DNA of 13,017 nucleotides from Candidatus Latescibacter anaerobius SCGC AAA252-E07 (GTDB lineage: Bacteria; Latescibacterota; Latescibacteria; Latescibacterales; Latescibacteraceae): contig AQSL01000096.1 in assembly GCA_000403035.1 (NCBI GenBank), forward strand, positions 1 to 13,017, read 5' to 3'. The translations under genes were made by a program, and so were the position numbers. The notes beneath the pieces are model-generated. The model was not told the DNA's origin and searched no databases. It saw only the letters and a program-made list of their open reading frames with translations. How positions within the stretch are numbered: the first letter of the stretch is position 1; each line of letters starts with the position of its first letter. Below are positions 1-9,100 of this stretch, one piece after another.

Positions 1-793
1 TCTCGAATGCCTCATCAAGAGCCTTTGCCCCGGATATTTCATAGAGAAGCTGGGTAGCGATGTTACCTCCATGGGTAAAAATATCACCATTATCCTGAAC
101 CGGTTTCTCTCCTTCCCAGACAAATTTAAGGGCAGAGATGATATTTTTCATATCAATTTCAAGACGGAAAATGTCCTTGATGATTTTCATATTAGCATCT
201 TTTTGATCAAGGAATTTCAAGATATTATAGTAGAAATTCAGTTCCACACGATTTATGAGATGCAATACAGGTTCATGCTCAGTTGTTTCTCTCAGCGCTC
301 TGTTGAGCGCCTCAGCCCCGATTGGATAACGAGTTGACAGAATATGAGCCATTGCTTGCAGATCGGGTGCATTGAGCAGTATTGAAAGTATATCGCGGTC
401 AAGCGAACCGCAGGGAATTATCATATCCCGGACTTTATGAAACGGCAGGCCATTTTGATAAGCAAGGATAATTGTCCTGAGGTTTTTGAGATCAAATGAA
501 TGCAGGACAATCTTAAAATGGTTAAGTGACTTTCCGTGCGCCATATGAAGAATATCCGATATGCACCGTGCAAAATGATTTGTAACTCCACGTTCAAGAC
601 CTTCACGTTCGGGCAGTGTCTCAAGCGCCTGTTCGATATCATTGCTGTACTCGGGATGATTGAGAAAAAATGTTGTAATAGCGGCTAAATTGTCACCATT
701 CAGTAAATCATCATACATATCCCGTGTAAAAAGGCGGCTGTGATACCCCTTGATTCGTACATTCAAATACTCAATAAAGGGAACCGGAATCAT
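1..793 (-). CDS. ntpC: V/A-type ATPase subunit C (d/AC39 family), 3' end outside window
   Basis: Subunit C is the funnel-like central adaptor that couples the rotor shaft to the membrane K ring. The frame is open from an ATG at 793 to the window edge, giving 264 codons and no stop, so the C-terminal part (roughly a quarter of a usual 330-350-residue protein) is missing. The start MIPVPFIEYLNVRIKGYHSR matches the family pattern of an early 'R-x-(R/K)-x-x-x-S-R-L' helix. The rest is helix-rich, including 'LKNLRTIILAYQNG', typical of AC39 proteins. The ATG overlaps the subunit E stop by four bases (ATGA), with a GAGG ribosome-binding match about ten bases upstream inside E. Its place directly after E agrees with the Thermus/archaeal order. 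The family call rests on motif recall and context, not on a search. Confidence 0.88.
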   Translation of the reverse strand, partial: MIPVPFIEYLNVRIKGYHSRLFTRDMYDDLLNGDNLAAITTFFLNHPEYSNDIEQALETLPEREGLERGVTNHFARCISDILHMAHGKSLNHFKIVLHSFDLKNLRTIILAYQNGLPFHKVRDMIIPCGSLDRDILSILLNAPDLQAMAHILSTRYPIGAEALNRALRETTEHEPVLHLINRVELNFYYNILKFLDQKDANMKIIKDIFRLEIDMKNIISALKFVWEGEKPVQDNGDIFTHGGNIATQLLYEISGAKALDEAFE

Positions 794-1389
794 GGCGCTA
801 AACCCTCATCGGAAGAGAAAAGAATCCTGGAGAATCCCGCATTACCTTCGGCTTTCAGTCTTAAAAGCCGTTTCGATAGCGTGTTTTTCAGCACAGTTTT
901 TCCATCAGGCCAGATAAATTCAATACCACCATGCACATCCGGATCAACCTCAAAAACAAACGAACGTTTCGAACGCTCAATACATCCTTTGACAATCTCA
1001 GTATCCGAAGGGTATGCCCGTACGATTGAACCATCGGGCACATCATTCATACATTCGTAAAATAATGTCTCGATAATATCCTTATGCTTTTCGGACTTTT
1101 CAATTCTCTGAAGAATCTTTTCAGCTTCACGCCAGATATTTTCTATCGCTAAGGATTTCAGCTCATATCGGCGAGCATTGATTTCAAAGCGAATTGTATT
1201 GTATTGACGTTCCTTCAGACGTCCGGCTTCAGCCTGAACTTTTATTCGTGACTGGTTACGGAGGTCTTCGGCGGTTCTGGTTGATTCCTCAAGGATAGTA
1301 TCAGTTTCCGCCTGGGCACTATCCAGAATTTTTTTACGTTCATCCTGAGCATTTGCCCTGATGTACTTGAGTAGTTCGGTTTTCAACAT
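790..1389 (-). CDS. ntpE: V/A-type ATPase subunit E (peripheral stalk)
   Basis: Subunit E pairs with H/G to form the peripheral stalk (stator) that holds the catalytic A3B3 head against rotation. The protein has 199 residues, the usual size. Residues 1-95 are a long charged helix suited to a coiled coil with H/G. The C-terminal globular domain ends in the family signature: an Asp-rich turn with Gly-Gly at 154-155, then 'NTLSKRLLRL' at 169-178, matching the conserved N-T-x-x-x-R-L of E subunits. The ATG at 1389 has only a weak GGAAG element about 11 bases upstream and follows the K stop after 20 bases. The stop overlaps the start of subunit C. The gene is intact. Confidence 0.93.
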   Translation of the reverse strand: MLKTELLKYIRANAQDERKKILDSAQAETDTILEESTRTAEDLRNQSRIKVQAEAGRLKERQYNTIRFEINARRYELKSLAIENIWREAEKILQRIEKSEKHKDIIETLFYECMNDVPDGSIVRAYPSDTEIVKGCIERSKRSFVFEVDPDVHGGIEFIWPDGKTVLKNTLSKRLLRLKAEGNAGFSRILFSSDEGLAP

Positions 1390-1409
1390 TCGAAAAATAT
1401 CTTCCGTTT

Positions 1410-1730
1410 TTAAAAAATAATCATCATCGCCGCAACAACAAAACCGAGGATAACCATGGTTTCAGGAATGGCAAGACAAATGATTACCGTTCCCGTGGTT
1501 TCAGGTTTTTCCACGATGCTGCCCATACCGGCGGCACCTATTCGTGACTGCGCAATACCTGTTGCAAGAGCACATAATCCTACCGACAAAGCAGCAGCAA
1601 TATAACGAATACTAACACCAATACCGCTTTGGCTTCCTTCTTCTTGTACATCGGCACTCGCAAAACAGAAAACAGCCGATATAAGAATAACAATAAATAG
1701 AACCAAGATAATTACAATAATACGTTTCAA
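1410..1730 (-). CDS. ntpK: V/A-type ATPase subunit K (c-ring rotor proteolipid)
   Basis: Subunit K forms the membrane ring that carries the coupling ion past subunit I. The 106-residue protein has a hydrophobic N-terminal segment (about 4-24) ending in 'FASADV', which looks like a signal peptidase site. One proteolipid hairpin follows: helix 1 at about 41-70 ('ATGIAQSRIGAAGMG') and helix 2 at about 79-106 ('LAIPETMVILGFV'). The ion-binding carboxylate is Glu90. Gln61 in helix 1 and Thr91 beside the Glu match the sodium-liganding Gln and Ser/Thr of Na+ c-rings, so sodium coupling is inferred. The start is a TTG, chosen because GGAGG stands seven bases upstream and no other start fits. It overlaps the TGA of subunit I (TTGA). 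Single-hairpin K subunits are about 70-80 residues without a presequence, so the extra N-terminal segment is notable but has precedents. Confidence 0.93.
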   Translation of the reverse strand: MKRIIVIILVLFIVILISAVFCFASADVQEEGSQSGIGVSIRYIAAALSVGLCALATGIAQSRIGAAGMGSIVEKPETTGTVIICLAIPETMVILGFVVAAMMIIF

Positions 1731-3646
1731 GTTAGGTCCTCCCCTATTTTTTTGAATGGTTTAAAAGCCCTTCCGGACGCCACAAAAAACTTACTGAAAA
1801 ATTCTACATAATGTAACCTTAAAGAATGAATAGTCGGTGAAAAAACACCCATTATAAAATTTAATAAATGTATTAAAAATCCAATGAGAATTGCCGCAAT
1901 AATGTTATGAGATGCTTCTGCAAGCCTGTTTGCCACAGTTGCCAGGATAACACTTGCAATACCAATTGCCATGATACGGCTATAGGATAGTATGTTGCCG
2001 AAAATGCTGAACACCTCGAGGATACCGATGAATCCCTCGGTTAAGAATACGCCAACCACTCCCACACCAAGCGAAACGTATGCAATATGTCTGAATACAA
2101 TCGGGAATCCGAGAAACAATTGAGAAAATATTCCGATAATGCTCAGAATGATCACGATTTTGGACAATCCTTCAAACACTCCCTTGATATACCTCATGAT
2201 GATGCTCACATATGTCTTGAGAATAAACCCGAGAATAATGTGAATCGCTCCGAGCCCAAGCGCTATTATAAGGATTACCTCGATTGCTTCCTCACGGTAC
2301 AGCCATGGTGCAAGTGGTTTAATACCAAAGCGGTTCCCAAAATCTCCGAGAAATTCCCCGAACAAAAATCCAAAAATAATGGTTGAAATACCCGCAGCAA
2401 GTCCTACTGTTCCGATGTCCGAGAGGAGACTGCCTTTCGATGTTTTCAGCTTTATAATACCTGCGATGGCAAGCAGGGCGATACCATACGCCATATCACC
2501 GAGTATGATACCGAAAAAGATGGGAAAAAATATTGCGATAAAAGGTGTTGCATCGAGGTTCCCGTACTTTGGTGGCGGAAGCAGTTTCGTAAGGATTTCG
2601 GATGCCCTGAAAATCCCCCGGTTGTTGAGAAGTGTCGGTATGTGGAGAAAATCCAGTTCGTTTAACTTAACCTTGCCCACATAAACCCGGTCACTGAAAT
2701 GCGTGCGAAGTTGTTTTTTCAGGCTTTCGAGAGATGAGGTCGGAGTCCACCCGGATACCACGAAAGTATATCGAGTGCGAACCAGCCTTGGAAGAATCTT
2801 CAGTTGATGCAGCCGATTGGTGCTGATAATATTAATAAAACGAAGAAGCGCAGCATTTGACTTCTTCGTTTCTAAAAGCTGCTTGTCAATTTTCTCGATC
2901 TCACGGGGAATGTCCTCTACCCTGCTCCTGATCGTTTCAATACTTTCCCGAAAGTTCTTTTTGCGAAACTCACGGGGTATATGATATTCGGCAACACCCT
3001 CATTGCCAAGCAACTGGCGAACAACAGTCAAATCCTCAGGAGCTATCACAATGAAAACACCTGTTCTGTCATCCGGCATCTGCTGATGGTAAAACAGGGT
3101 ATTCGGACCGCTGATTTCTTCAATTCTGTTTTTAAGAATCGGAATGATCGAGGATTCTCCCCTGTTGAGGATGATTCCAATTTGCTCCATCTTTCCTACC
3201 GACCCGGCTTTCTCTAAAAGAGGTAGAAAGGTGTTTATCAGTGATTCATATTGCTGTGCGCTTTCTAAATCCTGGAGCAGATTTCTTCGTTGACGTGCAT
3301 TTTTCCGGATTTCCCGTGATATAGATGAAATATAGGTGAGCAACTCATCAGGGCTGAATTTGTGCAATTTTTCCTGGGTTTCCGAATCCAAAGGTGTTTC
3401 CTCAACAACACCTTCACCAATAATATCGAGAATTTCACTTACCGTTGATGACAGCTCTTCATACCTGGCAAGGAGGTGTTCCTTGGTCTCGTCAAGATGG
3501 ATGCGACGAATATTGGTATGTTCCGCACCCTCGATAGTTGGTATTTCATCAATTTGTACTATCCCGATTTGTTGAAGGAATTCAAGCGTACCATCAAGTT
3601 CTTCCATTAAACCGACTATTTCAATTTTAGCCATAGGTGCTATCAT
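1727..3646 (-). CDS. ntpI: V/A-type ATPase subunit I (a subunit, ion channel stator)
   Basis: Subunit I is the membrane stator that provides the two half-channels through which ions reach and leave the K ring. The 639-residue length is normal for bacterial/archaeal I. The N-terminal half (1-360) is soluble and partly coiled coil (about 47-130 and 230-265); it binds the peripheral stalks. The C-terminal half has about seven or eight membrane segments, beginning with 'FPIFFGIILGDMAYG' (374-388) and 'FGFLFGEFLGDFG' (425-437), both characteristic of the 116-kDa subunit family. Arg557 in 'LSYSRIMAIGIA' is the essential channel arginine, and Arg610 in 'IHSLRLHYVEFFSKFF' is the second conserved one. 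It starts with ATG 39 bases after the H stop, with a weak GGATAA as ribosome-binding site. A second ATG four codons later is possible but has no better site. The gene is intact. Confidence 0.96.
   Translation of the reverse strand: MIAPMAKIEIVGLMEELDGTLEFLQQIGIVQIDEIPTIEGAEHTNIRRIHLDETKEHLLARYEELSSTVSEILDIIGEGVVEETPLDSETQEKLHKFSPDELLTYISSISREIRKNARQRRNLLQDLESAQQYESLINTFLPLLEKAGSVGKMEQIGIILNRGESSIIPILKNRIEEISGPNTLFYHQQMPDDRTGVFIVIAPEDLTVVRQLLGNEGVAEYHIPREFRKKNFRESIETIRSRVEDIPREIEKIDKQLLETKKSNAALLRFINIISTNRLHQLKILPRLVRTRYTFVVSGWTPTSSLESLKKQLRTHFSDRVYVGKVKLNELDFLHIPTLLNNRGIFRASEILTKLLPPPKYGNLDATPFIAIFFPIFFGIILGDMAYGIALLAIAGIIKLKTSKGSLLSDIGTVGLAAGISTIIFGFLFGEFLGDFGNRFGIKPLAPWLYREEAIEVILIIALGLGAIHIILGFILKTYVSIIMRYIKGVFEGLSKIVIILSIIGIFSQLFLGFPIVFRHIAYVSLGVGVVGVFLTEGFIGILEVFSIFGNILSYSRIMAIGIASVILATVANRLAEASHNIIAAILIGFLIHLLNFIMGVFSPTIHSLRLHYVEFFSKFFVASGRAFKPFKKIGEDLT
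1734..1742 (-). promoter_or_regulatory. Ribosome-binding site supporting the TTG start of subunit K
   Basis: The minus strand reads GGGGAGGACC just before the TTG at 1730, a strong anti-16S match ending about seven bases upstream. It lies in the last codons of subunit I. It is the main reason to accept a TTG start for K. Confidence 0.75.
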
Positions 3647-3685
3647 AGTCTTATCCGGATATTTCCTTTACAATAAGTGTCTCTC

Positions 3686-4048
3686 TTATACATCAAGAAA
3701 GCGGGAGTCCCAATGCGGGGTTATCTTTTTCATTAATAAATCCAGCACACTTTTTCGATTTCTCTCTATGTTCTGTTCAAGCTCACGTAATTTCCGCGTT
3801 TCGGTAATTCTGAGTTCTTCAACCTTGGCATCTTGAGTTTCAAGCAGTTTTTTTCTCTCTTCTTCCTCAATGACAGGTAGTTCTTTCAAGGTATCCTCGA
3901 TGAGTTTCTCTCCGGTATGTTTTGCTTCCTGAATCTTTTCCTCTGCAAGTTTGAGAGCTTCGTTCTCCTGTTCTATTAGTTCTGTTTCCATTTCAAGAAT
4001 GGGAGGAAGGATTGATCCCTTGGTAAATATGTTGATACTTCTCGGCAC
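3686..4048 (-). CDS. V/A-type ATPase subunit H/G (peripheral stalk coiled coil)
   Basis: This is the small stalk partner of subunit E (AhaH of archaea, G of Thermus). The protein has about 120 residues. After a short N-terminal stretch it is an almost unbroken charged helix rich in Glu, Lys and Leu (about 20-110), the expected shape of the right-handed coiled coil in the peripheral stalk. Identification rests on that shape and on its place directly before subunit I, as in Thermus and archaeal operons; sequence alone would not be specific. The frame is open to a GTG at 4063, but the GTG at 4046-4048 is preferred because AGGAG at 4056-4060 lies seven bases before it. A later ATG (about codon 20 from this start) also exists but lacks a clear ribosome-binding site. 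Confidence 0.85.
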   Translation of the reverse strand: MPRSINIFTKGSILPPILEMETELIEQENEALKLAEEKIQEAKHTGEKLIEDTLKELPVIEEEERKKLLETQDAKVEELRITETRKLRELEQNIERNRKSVLDLLMKKITPHWDSRFLDV

Positions 4049-4055
4049 CTTATAA

Positions 4056-4060
4056 CTCCT
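4056..4060 (-). promoter_or_regulatory. Ribosome-binding site deciding the subunit H start
   Basis: AGGAG on the minus strand stands seven bases before GTG 4046-4048. It would lie inside the coding region if the longer GTG at 4063 were used, so it favours the shorter protein. Confidence 0.7.
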
Positions 4061-4207
4061 CACATTGTGCGGATTTCTCTGCTTTTTTCAGAAGATCGTA
4101 TTCGTAAATGCGGGTTTATTGAAATCGACATCACCGGTCGGAAAAAACACATCTGGTGTTGTCTTATACTCTTTTTTATTTTTATGATGCATTCATGTAA
4201 TCAAACT

Positions 4208-4246
4208 AAAAAATTCTGAAATACTATACTATGTCATATTTCAGAA
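4208..4246 (-). terminator. Terminator-like hairpin 2 in the V/A-ATPase leader
   Basis: A perfect 10-bp inverted repeat, TTCTGAAATA / TATTTCAGAA (4214-4223 and 4237-4246), has a 13-base loop. On the minus strand it is followed directly by six T residues (4208-4213). Orientation fits an intrinsic terminator for minus-strand transcripts. The stem has only two G-C pairs, so its strength is doubtful. Confidence 0.4.
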
Positions 4247-4270
4247 AGGGTACAATAGAGAAATAATTAT

Positions 4271-4312
4271 AAAAAAAGGGTCTCAAACGTGAAAAATAAA
4301 AAAAGAGTCCCT
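4271..4312 (-). terminator. Terminator-like hairpin 1 in the V/A-ATPase leader
   Basis: The minus strand has AGGGaCTC (4305-4312) and GAGaCCCT (4277-4284), which pair with one A-A mismatch around a 20-base loop. Seven T residues follow, overlapping the base of the stem. It could end read-through from the efflux operon, for which no closer terminator is visible, or attenuate the ATPase transcript. The stem is short and the loop is large. Confidence 0.35.
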
Positions 4313-4363
4313 GGAAAACTAACTTCTTCAAAACAATTGAATGATGCTGGTTCCTATACTTAA

Positions 4364-4392
4364 ATTTTACTGAAAACAACTGTCCTTGTCAA
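4364..4392 (-). promoter_or_regulatory. Sigma-70-type promoter for the V/A-ATPase operon
   Basis: On the minus strand a perfect -35 box TTGACA (4387-4392) is followed after exactly 17 bases by TAAAAT (4364-4369), which matches the -10 consensus at five of six positions. Transcription would begin near 4357, leaving a leader of about 310 bases before subunit H. It lies 145 bases beyond the end of the TolC-like gene. This is the best promoter match in the window, but it is a pattern match only. Confidence 0.6.
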
Positions 4393-4536
4393 GTAAATAA
4401 CTTCACTTTTCCGCTTCAATTTTTACCTTCTATCAGAATACGAAGTTTATAATCCAACAATTATGTGTAAATAACAGTACTGAAAGATACTCATTATTAT
4501 GAAGAATTATTTTTTTAGGGATAGTATAACGGTGTA

Positions 4537-6105
4537 TCACTCTGTGATAGTATCGAATGGAGCATTTATACCACGACGGGCAAGAAGCGTTCCTTCCATC
4601 AACTGCAGATTTACCAGAGCATCAAGGTAAGACACCACAGCCCCCGCCTCATCGAGCTGGCTGGCGGTAAAATCACGCTGTGCCTGGAGAACTAAAAAAT
4701 TGGTTGACTTGCCTACACGGAATTTTTCCTGTTCGGCATCAAGCTTCCGCTCCTGCAGTTCACGGGCAACCTTTGTAGCCTCGATTTGTTCCTTTGACCT
4801 CATAACCTCAATATAGGCAGAACGTACATCCCACTGGACCATTCTCTCCATGTTATGAACCGATAGTTCCATCTGGTCATATGACCGTCGTGCACGGAGA
4901 ACCTGAGCCCGTGCTTTACGTTTCGGGACAGGTATATAAAATGTTAAACCTGCATTGGTATCATAAAACGGGCTCTGTGGGTCCGGGATGGCATCGTTAA
5001 AGGTTTGCGCATAAGAAGTTCGTCCAAAGGTAATGAAAAAATCCAGCCGGGGTAAAAGACCGTTCTTTGTCTGGACAATATCAAGCTCGCCTTTTTGCAG
5101 AGTGAATCTTGCCTGCTGTAAATCGGGGCGGTATTTCATTCCCAATTGCTCATGTATCGAGATAACATCCAGAGTATCCTCAGGTACAAAGGGTTTATCA
5201 ACAAGAACCGGCACAGTTGACCAAATGTCCCGGCCTGCAGGGTTCAAAAGATAAAGGAATTGAAGCCGTGACTGTTCATACCTGCTCTGAGAATCGATGA
5301 GAGCTCCTTTACGTGTAGCGACTTCCGCATGAACCGCAGCAAGTTCCAGTTCCGGAAGTCTGCCTACTTCAACACGCTCAAGAGATTCCTGTAATTGTCG
5401 ATCCGCCAGTTCAAGGGATTTTTTCTGGATATTCATCTCTTCGGCTGCAAGATAGAGGCCCCAATAGGCCTTTTCAACATTTGCGGTGATTTGTTCTGCC
5501 ACACCTTTTAATTCTGCTTTTGATATCTCGACATCTATATTGGCCTTGCGCAGATTGGCCATGTTTACACCGATTCCGAATCCCTGCAATAATGCCTGCG
5601 TGACACTCAAACCCACTATTCCCGAAAACTGGTCGGAATAAATACTTGATTCTGAACCGGTCATAGATACGTTTGCAGAAAGAGTCGTTCCGGTTGGCAG
5701 CGTTTCTGATATTTCAACGTCATAATTAAAACGATCCCATGTCATCTTAAACGGTTCGGGCTGTGAACCCAGAAATCGCTGGAGTTTGGTTTTACTCTGG
5801 TTCCCTGAAGCGGATAGCACGGGGTCGAACATTTCACGCTGTTCACTTACAAAAGTTTTTGCTTTTTCCGGCTCCATGCGTTGAATCGTTACGGTAGGAT
5901 TACGTTCCAACGCCATAAAGATCGCATTCTTTAGACTGATCGAAAGAATATCTCCTCCGGCAATCCCGATAAAAGGATTCCCCTCATTCTTTTCATCTGC
6001 CGAAAAACCGGTCAATCCTGACAAAAGTACAAATATCACCACCATGAATTGCAGTTTGAATCCTTTCGGCACAAATACATTTCCAAGAAAAGCAAAAACG
6101 TTCAT
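4537..6105 (-). CDS. TolC-family outer-membrane efflux channel
   Basis: This is the outer-membrane channel that completes the tripartite pump, forming a trimeric beta-barrel with a long periplasmic helical tunnel. The 522 residues fit the family. Residues 1-36 contain a hydrophobic segment ('MVVIFVLLSGLTGFSA') acting as a signal peptide after a rather long leader. The mature part shows the two repeated outer-membrane-efflux domains (about 55-255 and 290-510), each with a long amphipathic helical hairpin, for example 'LADRQLQESLERVEVGRLPE' in the first and 'ARELQERKLDAEQEKFRVGK' in the second. The C-terminal helix carries 'QRDFTASQLDEAGAVVSYLD', a typical pattern. The ATG overlaps the pump stop by one base (TAATG), so it is translationally coupled. 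A second in-frame ATG at codon 21 would give a more conventional signal peptide. The gene is intact. Confidence 0.93.
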   Translation of the reverse strand: MNVFAFLGNVFVPKGFKLQFMVVIFVLLSGLTGFSADEKNEGNPFIGIAGGDILSISLKNAIFMALERNPTVTIQRMEPEKAKTFVSEQREMFDPVLSASGNQSKTKLQRFLGSQPEPFKMTWDRFNYDVEISETLPTGTTLSANVSMTGSESSIYSDQFSGIVGLSVTQALLQGFGIGVNMANLRKANIDVEISKAELKGVAEQITANVEKAYWGLYLAAEEMNIQKKSLELADRQLQESLERVEVGRLPELELAAVHAEVATRKGALIDSQSRYEQSRLQFLYLLNPAGRDIWSTVPVLVDKPFVPEDTLDVISIHEQLGMKYRPDLQQARFTLQKGELDIVQTKNGLLPRLDFFITFGRTSYAQTFNDAIPDPQSPFYDTNAGLTFYIPVPKRKARAQVLRARRSYDQMELSVHNMERMVQWDVRSAYIEVMRSKEQIEATKVARELQERKLDAEQEKFRVGKSTNFLVLQAQRDFTASQLDEAGAVVSYLDALVNLQLMEGTLLARRGINAPFDTITE

Positions 6106-9100
6106 TATTCCGCCAACTTCTTTTTGGATGTAAGTTTCTGTTCAAAAATCGAGTAAACAATCGGTATAAGTACAAGCGTTATAAGAGTAGAACTTAATAA
6201 TCCCCCGATGACCACACGGGCAAGCGGCGCCTGAGCTTCGCCTCCTTCACCCAGACCGAACGACAGGGGCAGCAACCCCAGTACGGTTGTCAAAGTCGTC
6301 ATGAGAATAGGACGCAGGCGTCGTGAACCGGCTAACCTGATTGCTTCAATTAATTCCATGCCTTCATTGCGTCGAAGCCGGTTGGTATAATCGACAAGAA
6401 GAATGGCATTATTCACGACAATGCCTGCCAGCATGATGCATCCGATAAATGCCTGCATGCTGAAAGTGGTGCCAAGAAGAATCAAGGTGACGACAATTCC
6501 GATCAATGCCATGGGTATGGAAAAGAGTACAATGAAAGGATCCCTGAAGGACTCAAATTGTCCGGCCATCACCATATAAACAAGAAATAATGCAAGAATA
6601 AATCCGAACAGAAGTTCACGGAAGGCTTTCTGCTGCTCCTCATAATCTCCCCCAAAAAGAATAGCGAAATCCTTCGGCACAGGAATTGAGCGCAGTTGTT
6701 TTCGGATGTCCGAAATAACCGAGCCCATATCCCTACCGGTATAATTAGCATCAATAGTAATGATTCTTTCCTGATCTTTTCTTTCCAGACGGACAGGACC
6801 TTCCCGTGGAACCGCATTCACCACATTTCGCAAAATTACAGATTCACCCCGGTTGTTGACAACGGTCAAATCGAGGAGATCTTCAAGATTCATTCTGTCT
6901 TCTTCGCTTAACCGCACCAAAATTCGATATTCTTTTCCGCCCTCACGATAATAGGAAGCAGCTGTTCCGCCGATGGCTGTTTGCAGAGCATCTCCAATCC
7001 GTGATACTGAAAGACCAAGATCTGCCGCTTTCTGCCTGTCGATTCGAATCACCTGTTCAGGGCTTCCTTCCTCGCGGCTTATTTTTGTATCGGTGATACC
7101 GGACACCAGTTTTACTTCCTGTTCGACTCTTTGGGCGAGACGGTGGGCAGTTTCCAGATCATATCCTCGGACCTCCACATTAATATTATCCTGTGAAGAT
7201 GAGCCCATTCTCAATAAAAACAAGCCCTGTCCTGCACGGGTCCGGACAGTGAGCCCGGGTATGTTGATCAAGGTTTCTCTCAGGTCATTTGCAATCTGTT
7301 CACCGGTCCGGCGCCTGTCTTTTTGGGGAACAAGCCTAACCTGTATCGAAGACGTATATCCCCCGGATGAATGATAGCTACCTCCACCTGCGCTTGAAAG
7401 AATCGATTCCATCTCCGGAACCTCTTGACGGATGATATTCTCTGCCGTTTGCGTGGCTTTATCAAGCACTTCCAGGCGTGTGCCAACTGCCATTTCAAGA
7501 GTCACACGCACCTCACCCTCATCTGCTGCCGGCATAAGCTCTACTCCGACGAACCGGACGAGAAACACCGAAACGACAAAAAGTCCAAGGGTTGTAAAAA
7601 CAACAATCTTTCTGTGTCCCAGAGCCCATAGTAACAGTTTACTGTAACGCTGTTCAACATAAAGGAATGTATCCTCGCTCCAGGAATAGATTTTATGAAA
7701 CCGGCTCTCGCCTTTATAGTGTTCACGAGACTGATAATGAAGAAACCGGGATGCCAACATGGGAATAAGGGTTAAAGAAACGATGAGGGAACAAAACAAA
7801 GAAAAAGTCACTACATAAGCCATTTGCTGAAACATGATACCGGACATGCCCCGAATGAATATGACCGGTATGAATACCACAAGCGTTGTGAGGACACTGG
7901 CCACAATAGCCGCCCAGACCTCGGAAGTTCCTTCCAGAGCGCTTGCAACAGGCGAATGTCCACGTTCCCGGAATCTATAAATATTCTCAATAACCACAAT
8001 GGAACTGTCCACAAGCATTCCTATTCCAAGAGCAAGCCCTCCGAAAGTTATAATATTGAGCGTAAAACCACCAAAATAGATGAGTCCAAATGTGGCAATA
8101 ATTGAAATTGGAATTGCGGTGGCAATAATTGCGGTGCTCGAAAGATTGCGCAAGAATATAAATAAGATGAAGATAGCAAGAATTCCACCGATAAGAGTAG
8201 CTTTCCCAACATTATTAATCGACTGTTTAATATAGACAGAAGTATCAATCAAAGGAACAAGTTGAATCTGGGGAATATCCTGATTTATCCGGTCAACTTC
8301 TTTTTGCACAGCTTCCGCAACATCAACAGTATTAGAGCCGGATTGTTTATTGATAGATATCCTGAGTCCTGGTTTGCCGTTTATACGATATTGCTGCCGA
8401 ATCTCTTCCCATGAATCCTCAACATCAGCCACATCCTTAATTTGTATCGGGGTACCATCTCGAATAGTAATGGCCGTATTTCGTATCTCGTCCAGAGAAC
8501 GGAACTCTCCCTGGGTTCTGATGAGCACATCAAGATTGCCTTTCTCATAGAGTCCTGCAGGGATATTTTGATTCTCATTGCGCAGTGAGGCAATAATGGC
8601 ATCTGTGGAAAGACCAAGGGCTTTCAGTTTTGCGGATTTCAGGTTGATATGGATTTCACGATTTAATCCACCATACACATTTACTGCGGCAACTCCCGGA
8701 ACGCGTTCTATTCGATACTTCACCTGATCATCTATAAGCTGGCGCAAAACCAGAGGATTCAGATTACTCGATATACCGAGAATAACCACCGGAAATGATG
8801 AAAGATCGAATTTAAAAAGCATCGGCCGCTCGATATCCTCAGGCAGGCGTCCCATTATACGATCAATCCGATCACGAATATCACTGGAAGCTACATCCAG
8901 GTCAGATCCCCATACGAAAGATACTCGCACCCTACTTTGGCCCTCAGTCGAAGTAGAAGTTATCTCCTCGACACTCTGAACCGCCGCAAGTGCTTCTTCA
9001 ATGGGTCTGGTAACCAGTTCCTCCATTTCCTGGGGGCCGACATTGCCGTAATTGGTCATAACCGAAATTGTAGGTAAGGTGATCTCCGGCATGAGATCGA

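Larger units (their letters stand above)
4049..4536. other. Intergenic region between efflux and ATPase operons
   Basis: These 488 bases contain no convincing gene on either strand and are strongly AT-rich. They hold the ATPase promoter and two terminator-like hairpins listed separately. The stretch 4064-4207 shows no further element I can support; a short AACAC/GTGTT inverted repeat at about 4146-4160 is too weak to call. Confidence 0.6.

Noticed and set aside
740..1060. 106-residue plus-strand open frame across the subunit C/E junction
   Set aside because: It is antisense to two recognised ATPase genes and shows no family features of its own.
4519..4555. GATAGTAT direct repeat near the end of the TolC-like gene as a terminator
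   Set aside because: The repeats are direct and not inverted, and there is no T run after them on the minus strand.
6973..7374. 133-residue plus-strand open frame
   Set aside because: It lies wholly antisense to the well-conserved RND pump gene, has unnatural Ser/Arg/Pro-rich composition and no ribosome-binding site.
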